Origin: Halioglobus sp.
Lineage (GTDB): Bacteria; Pseudomonadota; Gammaproteobacteria; Pseudomonadales; Halieaceae
DNA length: 64,000 bases
Assembly: GCA_002699145.1 (NCBI GenBank)
Contig: PABK01000022.1
Span: 18,248-82,247, forward strand
Direction: 5' to 3'
How positions within the stretch are numbered: position 1 is the stretch's first letter; every line of letters starts with the position of its first letter. Positions 36,556-46,167 of the stretch are shown piece after piece. The translations under genes and the position numbers were made by a program. A model generated the notes under the pieces. It had not been told where the DNA came from and did no database searches. It worked only from the letters and a program-made list of their open reading frames with translations.

Positions 36556-37973
36556 GTCAGGCGAAAGCAGATCGGCAGGGTGGGGTGGTCGACCAGGGAC
36601 AGCGTGCCGCCCTGGGCCTCGATGCACTCGCGGGCGACACTCAGGCCGATGCCGGAGCCCTTGATGGGCCCGGTGCGTTTGGCCGCGCTCTGGAAAAACG
36701 GTTCGAACACGCGCTGCGCATCCTCGCTCGGTATCGGTTCGCCCGAGTTGGCGACATCGATCACCAGATTACCACCCTGCTGGCGGCATACAACCACGAT
36801 GCGGCCCCCCTCGGGCGTATAGTTGACGGCGTTGGACAGCAGATTGTCCAGCGACGTGCGCAGGCGATCGCGGTCGGCGACCCAGTGCTCGACAGCGCAT
36901 TCCCGGGACAGGCGCAGGGCCTTCTTGTCCAGGCTCAACTGGTAGTTGTTCAGCAGCTCGTCCCATAACGCGTCCAGGGCGAAGCGCTCGCAGTTCAGTT
37001 CCTGCGCCGGCAAGCGGTTGTAGTCGATCAGGTTTTCGATCAGGCGCTGCAGTTCTATCCCGTTCTGGCGCACGATCTGCACGATCTCCAGTTGCGTCTG
37101 CGACAGGTGGCCCGGGACCTGGTCGGCGAGCAGGTCCGCTCCCTCGCGCAGGCTGGCCAGGGGCGTCTTCAGCTCGTGGGAGATGTGGCGCAGGAACTGT
37201 TCCTTCTGCTGCTCGGACTCGTGCAGGCTCTGGCGCAGCCACTCCAGCTCCGAGCCCAGGGCCTGCAGCTCCAGCGGCCCGGAGATCTCGATGGAGTGGC
37301 TCAGGCCGGCGGTGCCCAGCTGGTGAATCTCCTTGGTCAGGTCGCGCACGGGCTTGTTGATCCACCAGGCCAGCAACAGGAGCAGCGCCAGGGTCGCCGC
37401 CGCCAGCAGCGACAGCTGCAGGCTCAGGTTGTCGATCAGCGACTGCGCCTCGCGCGAGCTGCCGCGCAGCAACTGGTCCACCGACGACTGCAGCCAGGTG
37501 CGCACGGCGCGGCTCTGCTCGTTGATGACCGCGAACTCGTGATCCAGGCGTTCGCGCCCGGAGCGCAGGGCCGCGGCGGGGTCCTCGCCGTCCCCGGCCG
37601 CCGCGGGCAGCTGCAGTTGCCCCAGGGAGCCGCGCAGGCCGACGATATCCGGGCTGTTCGAGGGCAGCGCCGCCTGCAGCGCATCGAGCTTGTCCTGCAG
37701 CCTGTCGCGCTCGCGGTCGAACAGCTGCGCCAGCTCGATATCGGCCAGGGCCAGGTACTGCCGCGCGCGGCGCTCCAGGTCCAGCACGTCGCGCTGGATC
37801 TCCTGCCCCAGGCGCGTCGCATCCACCACCGCCTGTCCCACGGCGCGGTTCTTGTCCGACAGCTCGCCCAGGGTCTGCACGGTAAACAGAATCGCCAGGC
37901 ACAGCGGCGCCAGGGCCGCGAAAAAACTGACCAGGACGAGTTGCTGCAGCGACCGGGGCTGCCAGAATGACAT
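36531..37973 (-). CDS. glrK: Sensor histidine kinase GlrK (QseE)
   Basis: This 480-residue membrane kinase has TM1 near 12-35, a periplasmic helical sensor domain and TM2 near 186-207. HAMP follows, then HisKA with phospho-acceptor His266 (FLRHISHELKTPLASL), and an HATPase domain with DNLLSNAVNYTPEGG near 380 and GSGIGLSVARECIEAQGG near 440. It is the first gene of glrK-qseG-glrR. It lacks the multi-helix, GAF-containing layout of PrsK. Confidence 0.92.
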   Translation of the reverse strand: MSFWQPRSLQQLVLVSFFAALAPLCLAILFTVQTLGELSDKNRAVGQAVVDATRLGQEIQRDVLDLERRARQYLALADIELAQLFDRERDRLQDKLDALQAALPSNSPDIVGLRGSLGQLQLPAAAGDGEDPAAALRSGRERLDHEFAVINEQSRAVRTWLQSSVDQLLRGSSREAQSLIDNLSLQLSLLAAATLALLLLLAWWINKPVRDLTKEIHQLGTAGLSHSIEISGPLELQALGSELEWLRQSLHESEQQKEQFLRHISHELKTPLASLREGADLLADQVPGHLSQTQLEIVQIVRQNGIELQRLIENLIDYNRLPAQELNCERFALDALWDELLNNYQLSLDKKALRLSRECAVEHWVADRDRLRTSLDNLLSNAVNYTPEGGRIVVVCRQQGGNLVIDVANSGEPIPSEDAQRVFEPFFQSAAKRTGPIKGSGIGLSVARECIEAQGGTLSLVDHPTLPICFRLTCPAHSAH

Positions 37974-38082
37974 GTTCAGGGTGCGGTCCGCGCTGGAATG
38001 TGCGCCGATTGTAGCGTGCGCCCGGCACGCGGCAAACAGCGGTAGACCGGGGCGGGGCAGGTCGCAGCACCGGCGGGTAAAC

Positions 38083-38098
38083 TGTGACCCGCATCACA
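38083..38098. promoter_or_regulatory. CRP-like palindrome
   Basis: TGTGACCCGCATCACA is an exact match to the TGTGA-N6-TCACA core of CRP/Vfr sites, and the flanking C/G extend the palindrome. It lies 110 nt upstream of glrK and about 100 nt upstream of the sigma-54 promoter of the PEP-CTERM gene, so it could act on either. Confidence 0.55.
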
Positions 38099-38196
38099 GC
38101 TTTGCCACGTACGCGGTCAGCATTTTTTACAGCGCGGGCATCTGCGTGTGGAGTGTGGCAATGTAACCAGCTGAAAAGACAGGGTTAACGGTTTTT

Positions 38197-38211
38197 TGGC
38201 CTGAAACTTGC
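38197..38211 (+). promoter_or_regulatory. Sigma-54 (-24/-12) promoter of the PEP-CTERM gene
   Basis: TGGCCTGAAACTTGC has GG and GC at the required N10 spacing and an intact TTGC -12 element; positions 5 and 6 of the -24 element differ from the consensus. Transcription would start near 38223, leaving a leader of about 120 nt. The divergent operon encodes a sigma-54 activator. The rest of the 369-nt gap (37974-38342) holds the CRP-like site and no gene. Confidence 0.68.
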
Positions 38212-38342
38212 GCGTATATGGGCAGGTGTGCGTCCGCGGCAGGGCCCGCCACGCAGCGGCGATAGCCGGGCGAGGGCCCCGCGACGAGACGCCAAACAAC
38301 CAGTGGCATAGCCAGTGGTACAGATAGATAGGAAATGACGGT

Positions 38343-38981
38343 ATGTGGTACAGCACTAGAAAGCTCTTGAAAACAATGGCGGCAACGGCACTGCTGGCGG
38401 CTGCGCCGGCCACGAGCTGGGCCATCGCCATTACCGACGTCAGCTTCGCCATTCCGCCGGCGGCAGCGGTCAACGCCGATGCGGCCATTTTGCAGCCCGG
38501 CAACCACAACGAGGCCGATATCAACGCGCTGGCCGGACTGTTCGCCGGCGACCCCTGGTCCCTGCTGGACAAGACCGACGAGGGTTCCTCGGTATTCAAT
38601 GGGGTGACCTTCGAGCTGACGGCGGATGTGGATGCCCAGGGTGGTGACTGGGAGTTGAGCTGGAGCGGCCCGGGCCTGCCGCTGACCATGGACTTTATCT
38701 TCGTCACCAAGGCCGCCAACGACTGGGCCGCCTACCTGTTCCAGGACATTGAGTTCCTGTCTTCACCCAATGTGGGTGAGGGGACTTTCACAATCACCTG
38801 GCTCAACAACGGCGGCAAGGTGCCGGGGCTGAGCCATGCCGGTATTTACGGTCGCATCGCCGGCGACCCGCCGCGGGACGATCCGCCCCAGGACGATCCG
38901 CCGGAAGTGCCGGTACCCGGCACACTGATGCTGCTCGGGCTCGGCCTGCTGGGCCTGGCCCGGCGTCGCCGCACGTCCTGA
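38343..38981 (+). CDS. PEP-CTERM sorting-signal protein
   Basis: This 212-residue secreted protein has a signal peptide (about 1-28, ending SWA), a Ser/Gly/Asp-rich body and an acidic Pro-Asp linker (DPPRDDPPQDDPPE). The C-terminal tripartite signal reads VPVPGTLMLLGLGLLGLA then RRRR, the PEP-CTERM pattern with Gly in place of Glu. It should be processed by XrtA and retained at or released from the surface. AGGAAA precedes the ATG. Confidence 0.88.
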   Translation: MWYSTRKLLKTMAATALLAAAPATSWAIAITDVSFAIPPAAAVNADAAILQPGNHNEADINALAGLFAGDPWSLLDKTDEGSSVFNGVTFELTADVDAQGGDWELSWSGPGLPLTMDFIFVTKAANDWAAYLFQDIEFLSSPNVGEGTFTITWLNNGGKVPGLSHAGIYGRIAGDPPRDDPPQDDPPEVPVPGTLMLLGLGLLGLARRRRTS

Positions 38982-39000
38982 GCCGCTTTTTATGCGACGG

Positions 39001-39020
39001 CGGCCCGCTGCGGCGGGCCG
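39001..39020. terminator. GC hairpin between convergent genes
   Basis: CGGCCCGC and GCGGGCCG form a perfect 8-bp stem with a TGCG loop, filling the gap between the PEP-CTERM gene and the convergent HddC-GmhB gene. The only T-run precedes the hairpin, so it is an atypical terminator for the + strand. Confidence 0.4.
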
Positions 39021-40241
39021 TCAGTCGCGCGTCGCCGCCAGGTGTCGCCTGACCGTCTCCAGTAGTTCGCCGGGCGCGACCCGGTAGGCCGCCAGCCCCG
39101 CCGCCTTGCCCGCTTCCACATCTTTTTCCGCGTCGCCGAACATGGCGCTGCGCGCCGTATCGGGTTGCCACTGCGCCAGCAGGCTGTCGAGCATGCCGGT
39201 GGCGGGCTTGCGGCAGCCGCAGCGCACCGCCAGCGCCGGCACGCTGCCCTCGGGGTGGTGCGGGCAGTAGCGGATATCGTCCACGTGCGCGCCGTCCGCC
39301 GCGAGATCGGCGCGCAGCCAGCGGTGCAGCGTCTCGACCTCCCCGGGGCCGTAGTAGCCGCGCGCAATGCCGGCCTGGTTGGTGACGATGAACACCAGGT
39401 AGCCGGCGTCATTGAGCAGCCGGATGGCGGCCTTCGCGCCGTCGATCCAGCGGAAGTCCTGCACACGATGCGTGTAGCCCGCATCGTGGTTCAGCGTGCC
39501 GTCGCGGTCGAGGAAGGCGGCGGGGCGGCGCAGGTGTCGGGCGAGGGTGTCGCGCGCCCGCTGCAGGTCGCCGGGAATGCCGATATCGATGAAGAAACCT
39601 TCGTAGCTGCGCCCGACCAGGCGGCGCGCGGCGGCGAGTTGTGGAAAGACATCCTGCTCCAGTGAGCAGGGGCCTGGCCCGATGAAGTCCAGCACCTCGC
39701 GGCGCAGCCAGTACACGCCGCTGTTGATCAGGCCCGATTCGGGCCGCCGCGGTTTTTCGCGGAACGCGCTGACGACAGAACCGTCCAGCTCGACGAAACC
39801 GTAGCGTGTGGCGTTCTCCACCGGCAGCAGGGCCACCCGGCCGAGCCAGTCCGCCGGTTCCTGCGCGTGTTCGCAGTTGCACAGCTCCAGGTAGTTGAAG
39901 TCGAAGATGGAGTCGCCGTTGAGCAGCAGGAAACGCTCCTGCAGCTGATCCGCGGCGAAGGCCAGGGCGCCGGCGGTGCCCAGTGGCTGCGGTTCCACCA
40001 TCACGGTGACGCGGGCGTCGAGCTCACCGGGGAAGGGCGCGCCGGGTCCGTAGCGTTCGCGCACCACCTCGGCGCGGTAGCCCGCCAGCAGCAGGAAGTC
40101 GGTGAAACCGAAGCGGCGCAGGTTGAGCATCAGGTGTTCGACGAAGGGCCGTCCGGCGACCTCCAGCAGTGGTTTGGGCGTGTCGCTGACGGCGGCGCCG
40201 AGGCGGGTGCCCCGGCCCCCGATCAAAATGGCGGCTTGCAT
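39021..40241 (-). CDS. Heptose-1-phosphate guanylyltransferase fused to heptose bisphosphatase (HddC-GmhB)
   Basis: The start MQAAILIGGRGTRLG at 40241 gives 406 residues; the frame is open far upstream but only shadows the opposite-strand gene. Residues 1-225 are a sugar nucleotidyltransferase (GGRGTRLG loop, TPKPLLEVAGRPF, LLLNGDSIFDFNYLE). Residues about 232-406 are a HAD phosphatase of the GmhB type (AAFLDRDGTLNHDAGYTHR, VFIVTNQAGIARGYY, and a Cys/His metal-binding CPHHPEG...CGCRKP). Together with HddA and GmhA nearby, this predicts dephosphorylation at C7 and GMP transfer to give GDP-D-glycero-alpha-D-manno-heptose. Confidence 0.87.
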   Translation of the reverse strand: MQAAILIGGRGTRLGAAVSDTPKPLLEVAGRPFVEHLMLNLRRFGFTDFLLLAGYRAEVVRERYGPGAPFPGELDARVTVMVEPQPLGTAGALAFAADQLQERFLLLNGDSIFDFNYLELCNCEHAQEPADWLGRVALLPVENATRYGFVELDGSVVSAFREKPRRPESGLINSGVYWLRREVLDFIGPGPCSLEQDVFPQLAAARRLVGRSYEGFFIDIGIPGDLQRARDTLARHLRRPAAFLDRDGTLNHDAGYTHRVQDFRWIDGAKAAIRLLNDAGYLVFIVTNQAGIARGYYGPGEVETLHRWLRADLAADGAHVDDIRYCPHHPEGSVPALAVRCGCRKPATGMLDSLLAQWQPDTARSAMFGDAEKDVEAGKAAGLAAYRVAPGELLETVRRHLAATRD

Positions 40242-40403
40242 CACAGATTTCACGGAAATTGGGTTCGTGCCGCCCCGAAGCGCTTTATCTGGCCCGGTTT
40301 GACCTTTAGTATCAGGGCTCAATATAACTGCGCCCCCGGGGACCGGCAAGTGACTTTGCACGCAGCAGGTGCGCGCAAACTGCAGCTCCTGGCACAAGGC
40401 AAA

Positions 40404-41615
40404 ATGAAAAAACTGCTGTACCTCGTCCATCGCCTGCCCTATCCCCCGAACAAGGGCGACAAGATTTCCTCGAACAACATGCTCAACTATTTTTCCGCCC
40501 GTTGGCGGGTGCACCTGGGCACGTTTGTCGACGACCCCGAGGACTGGCAGTACGTGGAGCGGGTGCGCGAGCGCTGCGAGGACAGCTGCATCGTCGGCCT
40601 GCCGCGTGCGCGCAAGATCACCGGCAGCATCGCCGGTCTGCTTGGCGGCGAGGCGCTCAGCCTGAGCTACTACGGCAACGACGAGTTGCAGGCCTGGGTG
40701 CGCGACACGATTGCACGCGAGATGCCCGACGCGGTGCTGGTGTTCAGTGGCGTCATGGGGCGTTTCGTGCGCGACCTGCTGCCGCCGGAAGTGCCGGTGG
40801 TGTTCGACGCCGAGGATGTGGACAGCGAGAAGTGGCGCAGTTACGCCCGGGCCAGGCGCTGGCCGCTGTCCTGGTTGTACCGGCGCGAGGCGGACAAGCT
40901 GCTGGCCTACGAACGCGCCATGGCCGCCGCCACCGACGTGAGTATTTTCGTCTCCGCCGAGGAGGCCGAACTGTTCAGGCAGCTCGCGCCGGAGAGCGCC
41001 GACAAGGTACATTTTCGCACCCAGGGCGTGGACAGCGCGCTGTTCGACCCGGACCTGGACTACGACAACCCCTACGAGCCCGGGCAAAAGGTGCTGGTGT
41101 TCACCGGCGCCATGGATTACTGGCCGAACATCGAGGCGGTGAAATGGTTTTGCGACCACGTGCTGGAGGCGCTGCGCGCGCAGGTGCCGGAGCTGCTGTT
41201 CTGCATCGTCGGCATGAAACCGGCGGACGAGGTGCGGCAACTGGAGAAGCTGCCCGGCGTGCGCGTGACCGGCGCGGTGCCGGACGTGCGCCCCTACCTG
41301 GCGCACGCGCTGGCCGCCTGCCTGCCGCTGCAACTGGCGCGCGGCATCCAGAACAAGGCGCTGGAGGCCATGGCCATGGGCCTGCCGGTGCTGGCCACGC
41401 CCGACGCGCTGCTCGGCATCATCCGCTATCCCGGCGCGCTGTGTCACGAGGCGGCCGATGCACAGTCGATGGTCGCCGCCGCAGTGGATATACTGTCGCG
41501 CCCGCGCCAGTATAACGGCGCCGGCCGCGACTGCGTCCTCGAACACTATAACTGGGATACCAACCTCAGGCGTATGGAAGCTTTTCTACTGCAGGAAGAA
41601 GGGGGACAGGACTAG
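40404..41615 (+). CDS. Exosortase A-system sugar transferase 1 (GT4-like)
   Basis: The start [21 protein letters not shown] gives 403 residues; an upstream open stretch is only the antisense of HddC. The N-terminus is the hallmark of this exosortase-associated family. Further motifs: [16 protein letters not shown] near 135, [17 protein letters not shown] near 235 and a C-terminal [16 protein letters not shown]. It ends in the TAGTG that starts the next gene. Confidence 0.9.
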   Translation: MKKLLYLVHRLPYPPNKGDKISSNNMLNYFSARWRVHLGTFVDDPEDWQYVERVRERCEDSCIVGLPRARKITGSIAGLLGGEALSLSYYGNDELQAWVRDTIAREMPDAVLVFSGVMGRFVRDLLPPEVPVVFDAEDVDSEKWRSYARARRWPLSWLYRREADKLLAYERAMAAATDVSIFVSAEEAELFRQLAPESADKVHFRTQGVDSALFDPDLDYDNPYEPGQKVLVFTGAMDYWPNIEAVKWFCDHVLEALRAQVPELLFCIVGMKPADEVRQLEKLPGVRVTGAVPDVRPYLAHALAACLPLQLARGIQNKALEAMAMGLPVLATPDALLGIIRYPGALCHEAADAQSMVAAAVDILSRPRQYNGAGRDCVLEHYNWDTNLRRMEAFLLQEEGGQD

Positions 41616-42829
41616 TGCGTGTCCTGCATGTACTCGATCATTCCATTCCCCTGCAGAGTGGCTACACCTTCAGGAGTCGCGCCATCATCCGCGAGCAGCA
41701 CGCGCTGGGCTGGGAGACCTGCCAGGTCACCGGGCCCAAGCACAACCCCGACGCCGCGGCGCCGGCGCAGGAGGAGGTCGACGGCATCACCTTCTACCGC
41801 TGCCCGCCGGTGGGCGGCCTGCTGGCGAAGCTGCCGCTGCTGGGACAGCTGGCGGTGATCCGCGCGCTCACCCGGCGCGTGCTCGAGGTGGCGCGGCGCG
41901 AGCGCCCGGATGTCATCCACGCGCACTCCCCGGCGCTCAACGGCGTCGCCGCGATTCGCGCCGGGCGCCGGCTGGGCATCCCCGTGGTGTACGAGGTGCG
42001 CGGCTTCTGGGAGGACGCCGCGGTCAGTCACGGCACCAGCAGCGAGGGCGGCCTGCGCTACCGCCTGACCCGCGCGCTGGAGACCTGGGTGCTGCGGCGC
42101 GCGGACGCGGTGACCTGCATCTGCGAGGGTATCCGCGGCGACCTCGTGGCGCGCGGGGTGCCGGCGCAGAAAATCACCATCGTCGCCAACGCGGTGGACG
42201 CCGCGCGCTTCCAGCCGGTGGGCGCGCGCGACGCCGACATCGAGGCGCGCTACGACCTGGCCGGCAAGAAGGTGATCGCCTTTATCGGCTCGTTCTACGC
42301 CTACGAGGGACTGGACCTGCTGGTCGCGGCGATGCCGCGCCTGTTGCAGGCCCGGGACGACGTGCGCCTGCTGCTGGTCGGCGGCGGCCAGGTGGCGCAG
42401 GAGCTGGCGCAGCAGGTGCGCGAACTGGGCATCGCCGACAAGGTGGTGATGACCGGGCGTGTGCCCCACGAGGAGGTGGAGGCCTACTACTCGGTGACCG
42501 ATATACTCGTCTACCCGCGCAAGGCCATGCGCCTCACCGACCTGGTGACGCCGTTGAAACCACTGGAGGCGATGGCACAGAAGAGCATGTTTGTCGCCTC
42601 GGATGTCGGCGGGCACCGGGAACTGGTGCGCGATGGCATTACCGGGACACTGTTCCGCGCCGACGACCTCGACGACCTGGTGCGTTGCCTGCTGGAGTTG
42701 CTCGCGGCGGAGGAACGCTGGCCCGCGATCCGCGCGGCCGGGCGCGCCTTCGTCGAGGACGAGCGCAACTGGCGCAACAGCGTCGCCAACCTCAAACCCG
42801 TCTACCAGCGTCTCGCCCCGGGGGGATAA
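41615..42829 (+). CDS. PEP-CTERM/exosortase A-associated glycosyltransferase (GT4)
   Basis: A GTG sharing one base with the previous stop gives 404 residues. It begins [24 protein letters not shown], typical of this exosortase-linked GT4 family. [17 protein letters not shown] near 185 and [17 protein letters not shown] near 222 are nucleotide-binding elements. The sugar donor is unknown; the GDP-heptose genes that follow make a heptosyltransferase role possible. Confidence 0.9.
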   Translation: MRVLHVLDHSIPLQSGYTFRSRAIIREQHALGWETCQVTGPKHNPDAAAPAQEEVDGITFYRCPPVGGLLAKLPLLGQLAVIRALTRRVLEVARRERPDVIHAHSPALNGVAAIRAGRRLGIPVVYEVRGFWEDAAVSHGTSSEGGLRYRLTRALETWVLRRADAVTCICEGIRGDLVARGVPAQKITIVANAVDAARFQPVGARDADIEARYDLAGKKVIAFIGSFYAYEGLDLLVAAMPRLLQARDDVRLLLVGGGQVAQELAQQVRELGIADKVVMTGRVPHEEVEAYYSVTDILVYPRKAMRLTDLVTPLKPLEAMAQKSMFVASDVGGHRELVRDGITGTLFRADDLDDLVRCLLELLAAEERWPAIRAAGRAFVEDERNWRNSVANLKPVYQRLAPGG

Positions 42830-42834
42830 TCGTT

Positions 42835-43866
42835 ATGCTCATCAGGTCCAAGGCGCCCCTGCGGCTGGGACTGGCAGGGGGTGGCTCCGACGTCGCTCCC
42901 TACTGCGACCTCTACGGTGGCGCCGTACTCAACGCCACCATCAACCTCAGTTCCTACTGCACCATCGAACCCCTGGACGACGGCAAGGTGCACTTCCAGG
43001 CACAGGACCGCCAGGAGACCTTCAGTGCCGACTGCGCGCAGAGTTACGCGTACGACGGCCTGCTGGACCTGCACAAGGGCGTGTACAACCGCGTGGTGCG
43101 CGATTTCAACGACGGCCAGCCGCTGTCGCTGCGCATCAGCACCTGGTCGGACGCCCCGGCGGGTTCCGGGCTGGGTTCCTCGTCGACCATGGTGGTGGCC
43201 ATTCTCACCGCCTTCGCCGAAATGCTGCGCCTGCCCCTGGGGGAGTATGACGTCGCCCACCTGGCCTTCGAAATCGAACGCCAGGACATCGGCCTGCGCG
43301 GCGGTGCGCAGGACCAGTACGCCGCGACCTTCGGCGGCGTCAATTTCATGGAGTTCCACGAGCAGACGCGGGTCACGGTCAACCCCCTGCGCGTGAAGCA
43401 GTGGATCCTCAGCGAGCTGGAGGCCTCCACCGTCCTGTATTACACCGGCGTGTCGCGGTCCTCCGATCGCATCATCGCGCAGCAGATCGAGAGTTACCGC
43501 AGCGGGCAGGGCAAGTCCGTGGAGGCGGTGCACCAGCTCAAGGCCGACGCCAGCGCCATGAAGGAGGCGCTGCTGCGCGGCAACATCCGCCGCTTCGGGG
43601 AAATTCTCGGGCGCAGCTGGGAGGCCAAGCGCAACCTGGCGGACCAGATCAGCAATGCGCAGATCGACCAGGTCATGGAGGCCGCCCGCGGCGCCGGCGC
43701 CTGGGCGGGCAAGGTGTCGGGTGCGGGCGGTGGCGGTTTCATCGTGTTCATCGTCGACCCGGTGGACCGGGTGCAACTGGTGCGGGCATTGAATAAGCTG
43801 GACGGGGATGTGGTACCGTTCCAGTTCGAACCACACGGAGCATCGGCATGGATCGTCCCGAACTGA
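42835..43866 (+). CDS. hddA: D-glycero-alpha-D-manno-heptose 7-phosphate kinase (HddA-like GHMP kinase)
   Basis: The start [22 protein letters not shown] gives 343 residues; a longer frame upstream shadows the glycosyltransferase. GHMP-kinase motifs are intact: motif 2 [15 protein letters not shown] near 102-116 and the C-terminal [14 protein letters not shown] near 290. This kinase adds phosphate at C1 of heptose 7-phosphate. Its stop overlaps gmhA by 19 nt. Confidence 0.88.
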   Translation: MLIRSKAPLRLGLAGGGSDVAPYCDLYGGAVLNATINLSSYCTIEPLDDGKVHFQAQDRQETFSADCAQSYAYDGLLDLHKGVYNRVVRDFNDGQPLSLRISTWSDAPAGSGLGSSSTMVVAILTAFAEMLRLPLGEYDVAHLAFEIERQDIGLRGGAQDQYAATFGGVNFMEFHEQTRVTVNPLRVKQWILSELEASTVLYYTGVSRSSDRIIAQQIESYRSGQGKSVEAVHQLKADASAMKEALLRGNIRRFGEILGRSWEAKRNLADQISNAQIDQVMEAARGAGAWAGKVSGAGGGGFIVFIVDPVDRVQLVRALNKLDGDVVPFQFEPHGASAWIVPN

Positions 43867-44474
43867 CACGCGGCGCACAGCAGCGTCCCGGCCTCGACTA
43901 CGTGATCAGCGAGTTCCAGGCCTCGGTCGCGGTCAAGCAGCGCCTGCTGGACGATGCGTCGCTGCTGCGCCAGGTGGACGCCATGGGCCAGTTGCTGATC
44001 GACCGTTACCTGGCGGGGAACAAGCTGCTGGTGGCGGGCAACGGCGGCAGCGCCGCGGACGCCCAGCACATCGCGGCGGAGTTCGTCAGCCGTTTCAACT
44101 ACGACCGCCCCGGCCTGCCGGCGCTGGCGCTGACCACGGATACCTCGATCCTCACCGCCGTGGGCAACGACTACGGCTACCAGGAGTTGTTCGCGCGCCA
44201 GGTGCAGGCCAACGCGGTGGCCGGCGACGTGTTCCTGGGGATATCCACCTCGGGCAACAGCGAGAACGTGCTGCGCGCCCTGCACGCCTGTCGCGACAAG
44301 GGCGTGACCAGCTTCGGTCTCACCGGCCGCAGCGGCGGCGCCATGCGCGAGTTGTGCGATTACTGCCTGTGCGTGCCCAGCGACGAGACGCCGCGCATCC
44401 AGGAAGCGCATATCCTGGTCGGGCATACCCTGTGTGCGATGGTGGAGCTGGCCCTGTTCGAGGATCCGCGCTAG
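43848..44474 (+). CDS. gmhA: Sedoheptulose 7-phosphate isomerase
   Basis: This 208-residue SIS-domain protein has the GmhA signature [20 protein letters not shown] near 65-85, a SIS phosphate loop [10 protein letters not shown] near 128 and an active-site HILVGHTLC near 187. It converts sedoheptulose 7-phosphate to D-glycero-D-manno-heptose 7-phosphate, the first step of the pathway. It overlaps hddA, and the last two steps are in the fused gene at 39021. Confidence 0.92.
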   Translation: MDRPELTRGAQQRPGLDYVISEFQASVAVKQRLLDDASLLRQVDAMGQLLIDRYLAGNKLLVAGNGGSAADAQHIAAEFVSRFNYDRPGLPALALTTDTSILTAVGNDYGYQELFARQVQANAVAGDVFLGISTSGNSENVLRALHACRDKGVTSFGLTGRSGGAMRELCDYCLCVPSDETPRIQEAHILVGHTLCAMVELALFEDPR

Positions 44475-44484
44475 CGGCCAGTGA

Positions 44485-45957
44485 CTAGCTGCGCGCGTCC
44501 TCGGCGACCTTGCCGCCGGGATTGCCGCGCAGCGCCGCCAGGGCGCTGTCCTGGCGCTGTTTGAGGACCTGTTCCAGCGTTTTCAGTTGCGCCAGTGATT
44601 CCTCGGTGCGCCGGCGCAGTTCCGCGCAGGCGTTTTCCATACTGGTTTCGTTGCGCTCGCAACGTTCGTTGATCTCGCGCTCGCGCGCTTCCAGCGCCTC
44701 CAGCTCTTCCTGGTGAGCCTGGCGCAGTGCCTGTTCCTGTTGCTGCAGTGCGTCCGCCGCCTCCTCGGCGCTGTGCCGCGCCGCCTGCAGTTGCGCCGCC
44801 AGTTCCCGCTGCCGCTCTTCGCCGGCGGCGCGCGCCTGCGCCTGCTGTTCATCGAGCTCGGCGATCTCGTGCTCGCAGCGGTTTTTCTGCGCGGTCAGCG
44901 CCAGTTCCAGTTCGTTGATGTCGATTTCCGCCTGGTGACGCGCCGCGGCGAGCTGTTGCTCCAGTTGCTCGATCTCTTCCTGCGACTTGCGCGTCACCTC
45001 GGCCAGCCTGTCCTCGATGTCGCGCACCGCGTCCTGTTCCGCCGCAAGCCGTTCTTCCTGCGCCGCGTGCAGGCGCTGCAGCTCTTCCTCCGCCTCGGCC
45101 TCGCAGGCCTGCGCCAGTTCTTCCAGGCGCTTCACTTCCGCATCCGCGGTGCTGCGTGTTTCCTCGACCTGCGCCTGCAGCTCGAGAATCTCTGTCTCGG
45201 TCTGTTGCGTGGATGCCTGGCGGCTCTGCTGTACCTCGGCGATGTCGTCCGCCGCCTGTTCCTCCAGCCGCGCCTGGCAGCGGCGCAGCTTGGAGATCTC
45301 GCGCACGGCTTCCTCGCGCACCTGGGTCGCCTGGGCTTCCAGTCGCGCCAGTTCCTTGCCGGTGCTGGTGAGGATGAGATTGGCGCGCGTGGCGGTGAAG
45401 CCGCCGTTGGCGGCGCCCTGGGTCGCGCCGGTGGCGCTGCCGTTGGGTTTGCCGCCGGCGCTGCCCTTGGCCGCGTCCTGCGCCTCGTCATTGGCGGCGG
45501 CCGGCTCGGCGCGCATTTGTGCCGCGGCCAGGTCGACCACGGGGGCCTCCTTGATGCGCTGGCGCCGCGCGCTGCTGACCGGCCACAACTGGTCGGTGCC
45601 CCCCAGGCTATGACGCACCGCTTCCTCATCCGCCGCGTCCGCGTCCCCCTCGCGGATGATGCGCGCCGGCGAACCGTTGGCCGTGCTCAGCACCGCCACG
45701 GCGCCCGACACCGTACTGTGTCGCTTGTCGGAGGGCACCAGCGAGGCCTCGCCGCCCATCTCGGTGATTTCCCGGTAGTAGCCCGCCGCGGTCTTGCGGT
45801 CCAGGTCGCAGCGCAGGTAGATGGTCTCGCCGGAGAACAGTTCATCGACAACCGCCTCGTCCTCGATGCAAAAGAGGCGCGCCAGGTTGTTTTTCACCTG
45901 GCCGGGGGTGTGGTCCGGCAGTACCGAACCGTTGAAGGTCAGATCGAACGTGCTCAT
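44485..45957 (-). CDS. Large coiled-coil protein with small conserved N-terminal domain
   Basis: This 490-residue protein has no signal peptide. Residues 1-75 (FDLTFNGSVLPDHTPGQVKNN, then LFSGETIYLRCDLDRKTAAGYYREITEMGGEASL) are a compact domain that recurs at the N-terminus of various membrane-associated proteins. Residues about 200-490 are an uninterrupted Glu/Gln/Ala-rich coiled coil. Probably a cytoplasmic scaffold or filament. No function is assigned. Confidence 0.72.
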   Translation of the reverse strand: MSTFDLTFNGSVLPDHTPGQVKNNLARLFCIEDEAVVDELFSGETIYLRCDLDRKTAAGYYREITEMGGEASLVPSDKRHSTVSGAVAVLSTANGSPARIIREGDADAADEEAVRHSLGGTDQLWPVSSARRQRIKEAPVVDLAAAQMRAEPAAANDEAQDAAKGSAGGKPNGSATGATQGAANGGFTATRANLILTSTGKELARLEAQATQVREEAVREISKLRRCQARLEEQAADDIAEVQQSRQASTQQTETEILELQAQVEETRSTADAEVKRLEELAQACEAEAEEELQRLHAAQEERLAAEQDAVRDIEDRLAEVTRKSQEEIEQLEQQLAAARHQAEIDINELELALTAQKNRCEHEIAELDEQQAQARAAGEERQRELAAQLQAARHSAEEAADALQQQEQALRQAHQEELEALEAREREINERCERNETSMENACAELRRRTEESLAQLKTLEQVLKQRQDSALAALRGNPGGKVAEDARS

Positions 45958-46056
45958 TCGCCCCTTGCCCCGCTGTCATTGTTGTTGTGCGCGGTTCGCG
46001 ATCCGGAGGGTGTCTGCTGCGCCACACGCCTGCCCGAATAGCCCCGCCTTGAAGCC

Positions 46057-46099
46057 AATCTAGCAAACAGCGCAGAGATATATCAATTTGAAATTGATA
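46057..46099 (-). promoter_or_regulatory. Promoter overlapped by a palindromic operator
   Basis: On the minus strand TTGATA (complement of 46081-46086), an 18-nt spacer and TAGATT (complement of 46057-46062) form a sigma-70 promoter for the coiled-coil gene. The -35 hexamer lies in a perfect palindrome, TATCAATTT-G-AAATTGATA (46081-46099), in an AT-rich island unlike its surroundings. A repressor binding there would block the promoter. Confidence 0.5.
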
Positions 46100-46167
46100 G
46101 AAAAATAAGAAATATCTATTAGTTATATCACGCTATAACCGGGCCGCACGCGGGGCGGTCGCCGGCG

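Noticed and set aside
36769..38097. 442-codon minus-strand frame over glrK
   Set aside because: It is an Arg/Ala/Gly-rich alternate-frame translation of the histidine kinase gene.
40242..41546. Upstream extension of the HddC-GmhB frame to 841 codons
   Set aside because: The extension is antisense to the sugar transferase at 40404; the nucleotidyltransferase clearly begins at 40241.
41458..42834. Upstream extension of the HddA frame
   Set aside because: It shadows the glycosyltransferase at 41615 and is low-complexity; HddA starts at 42835.
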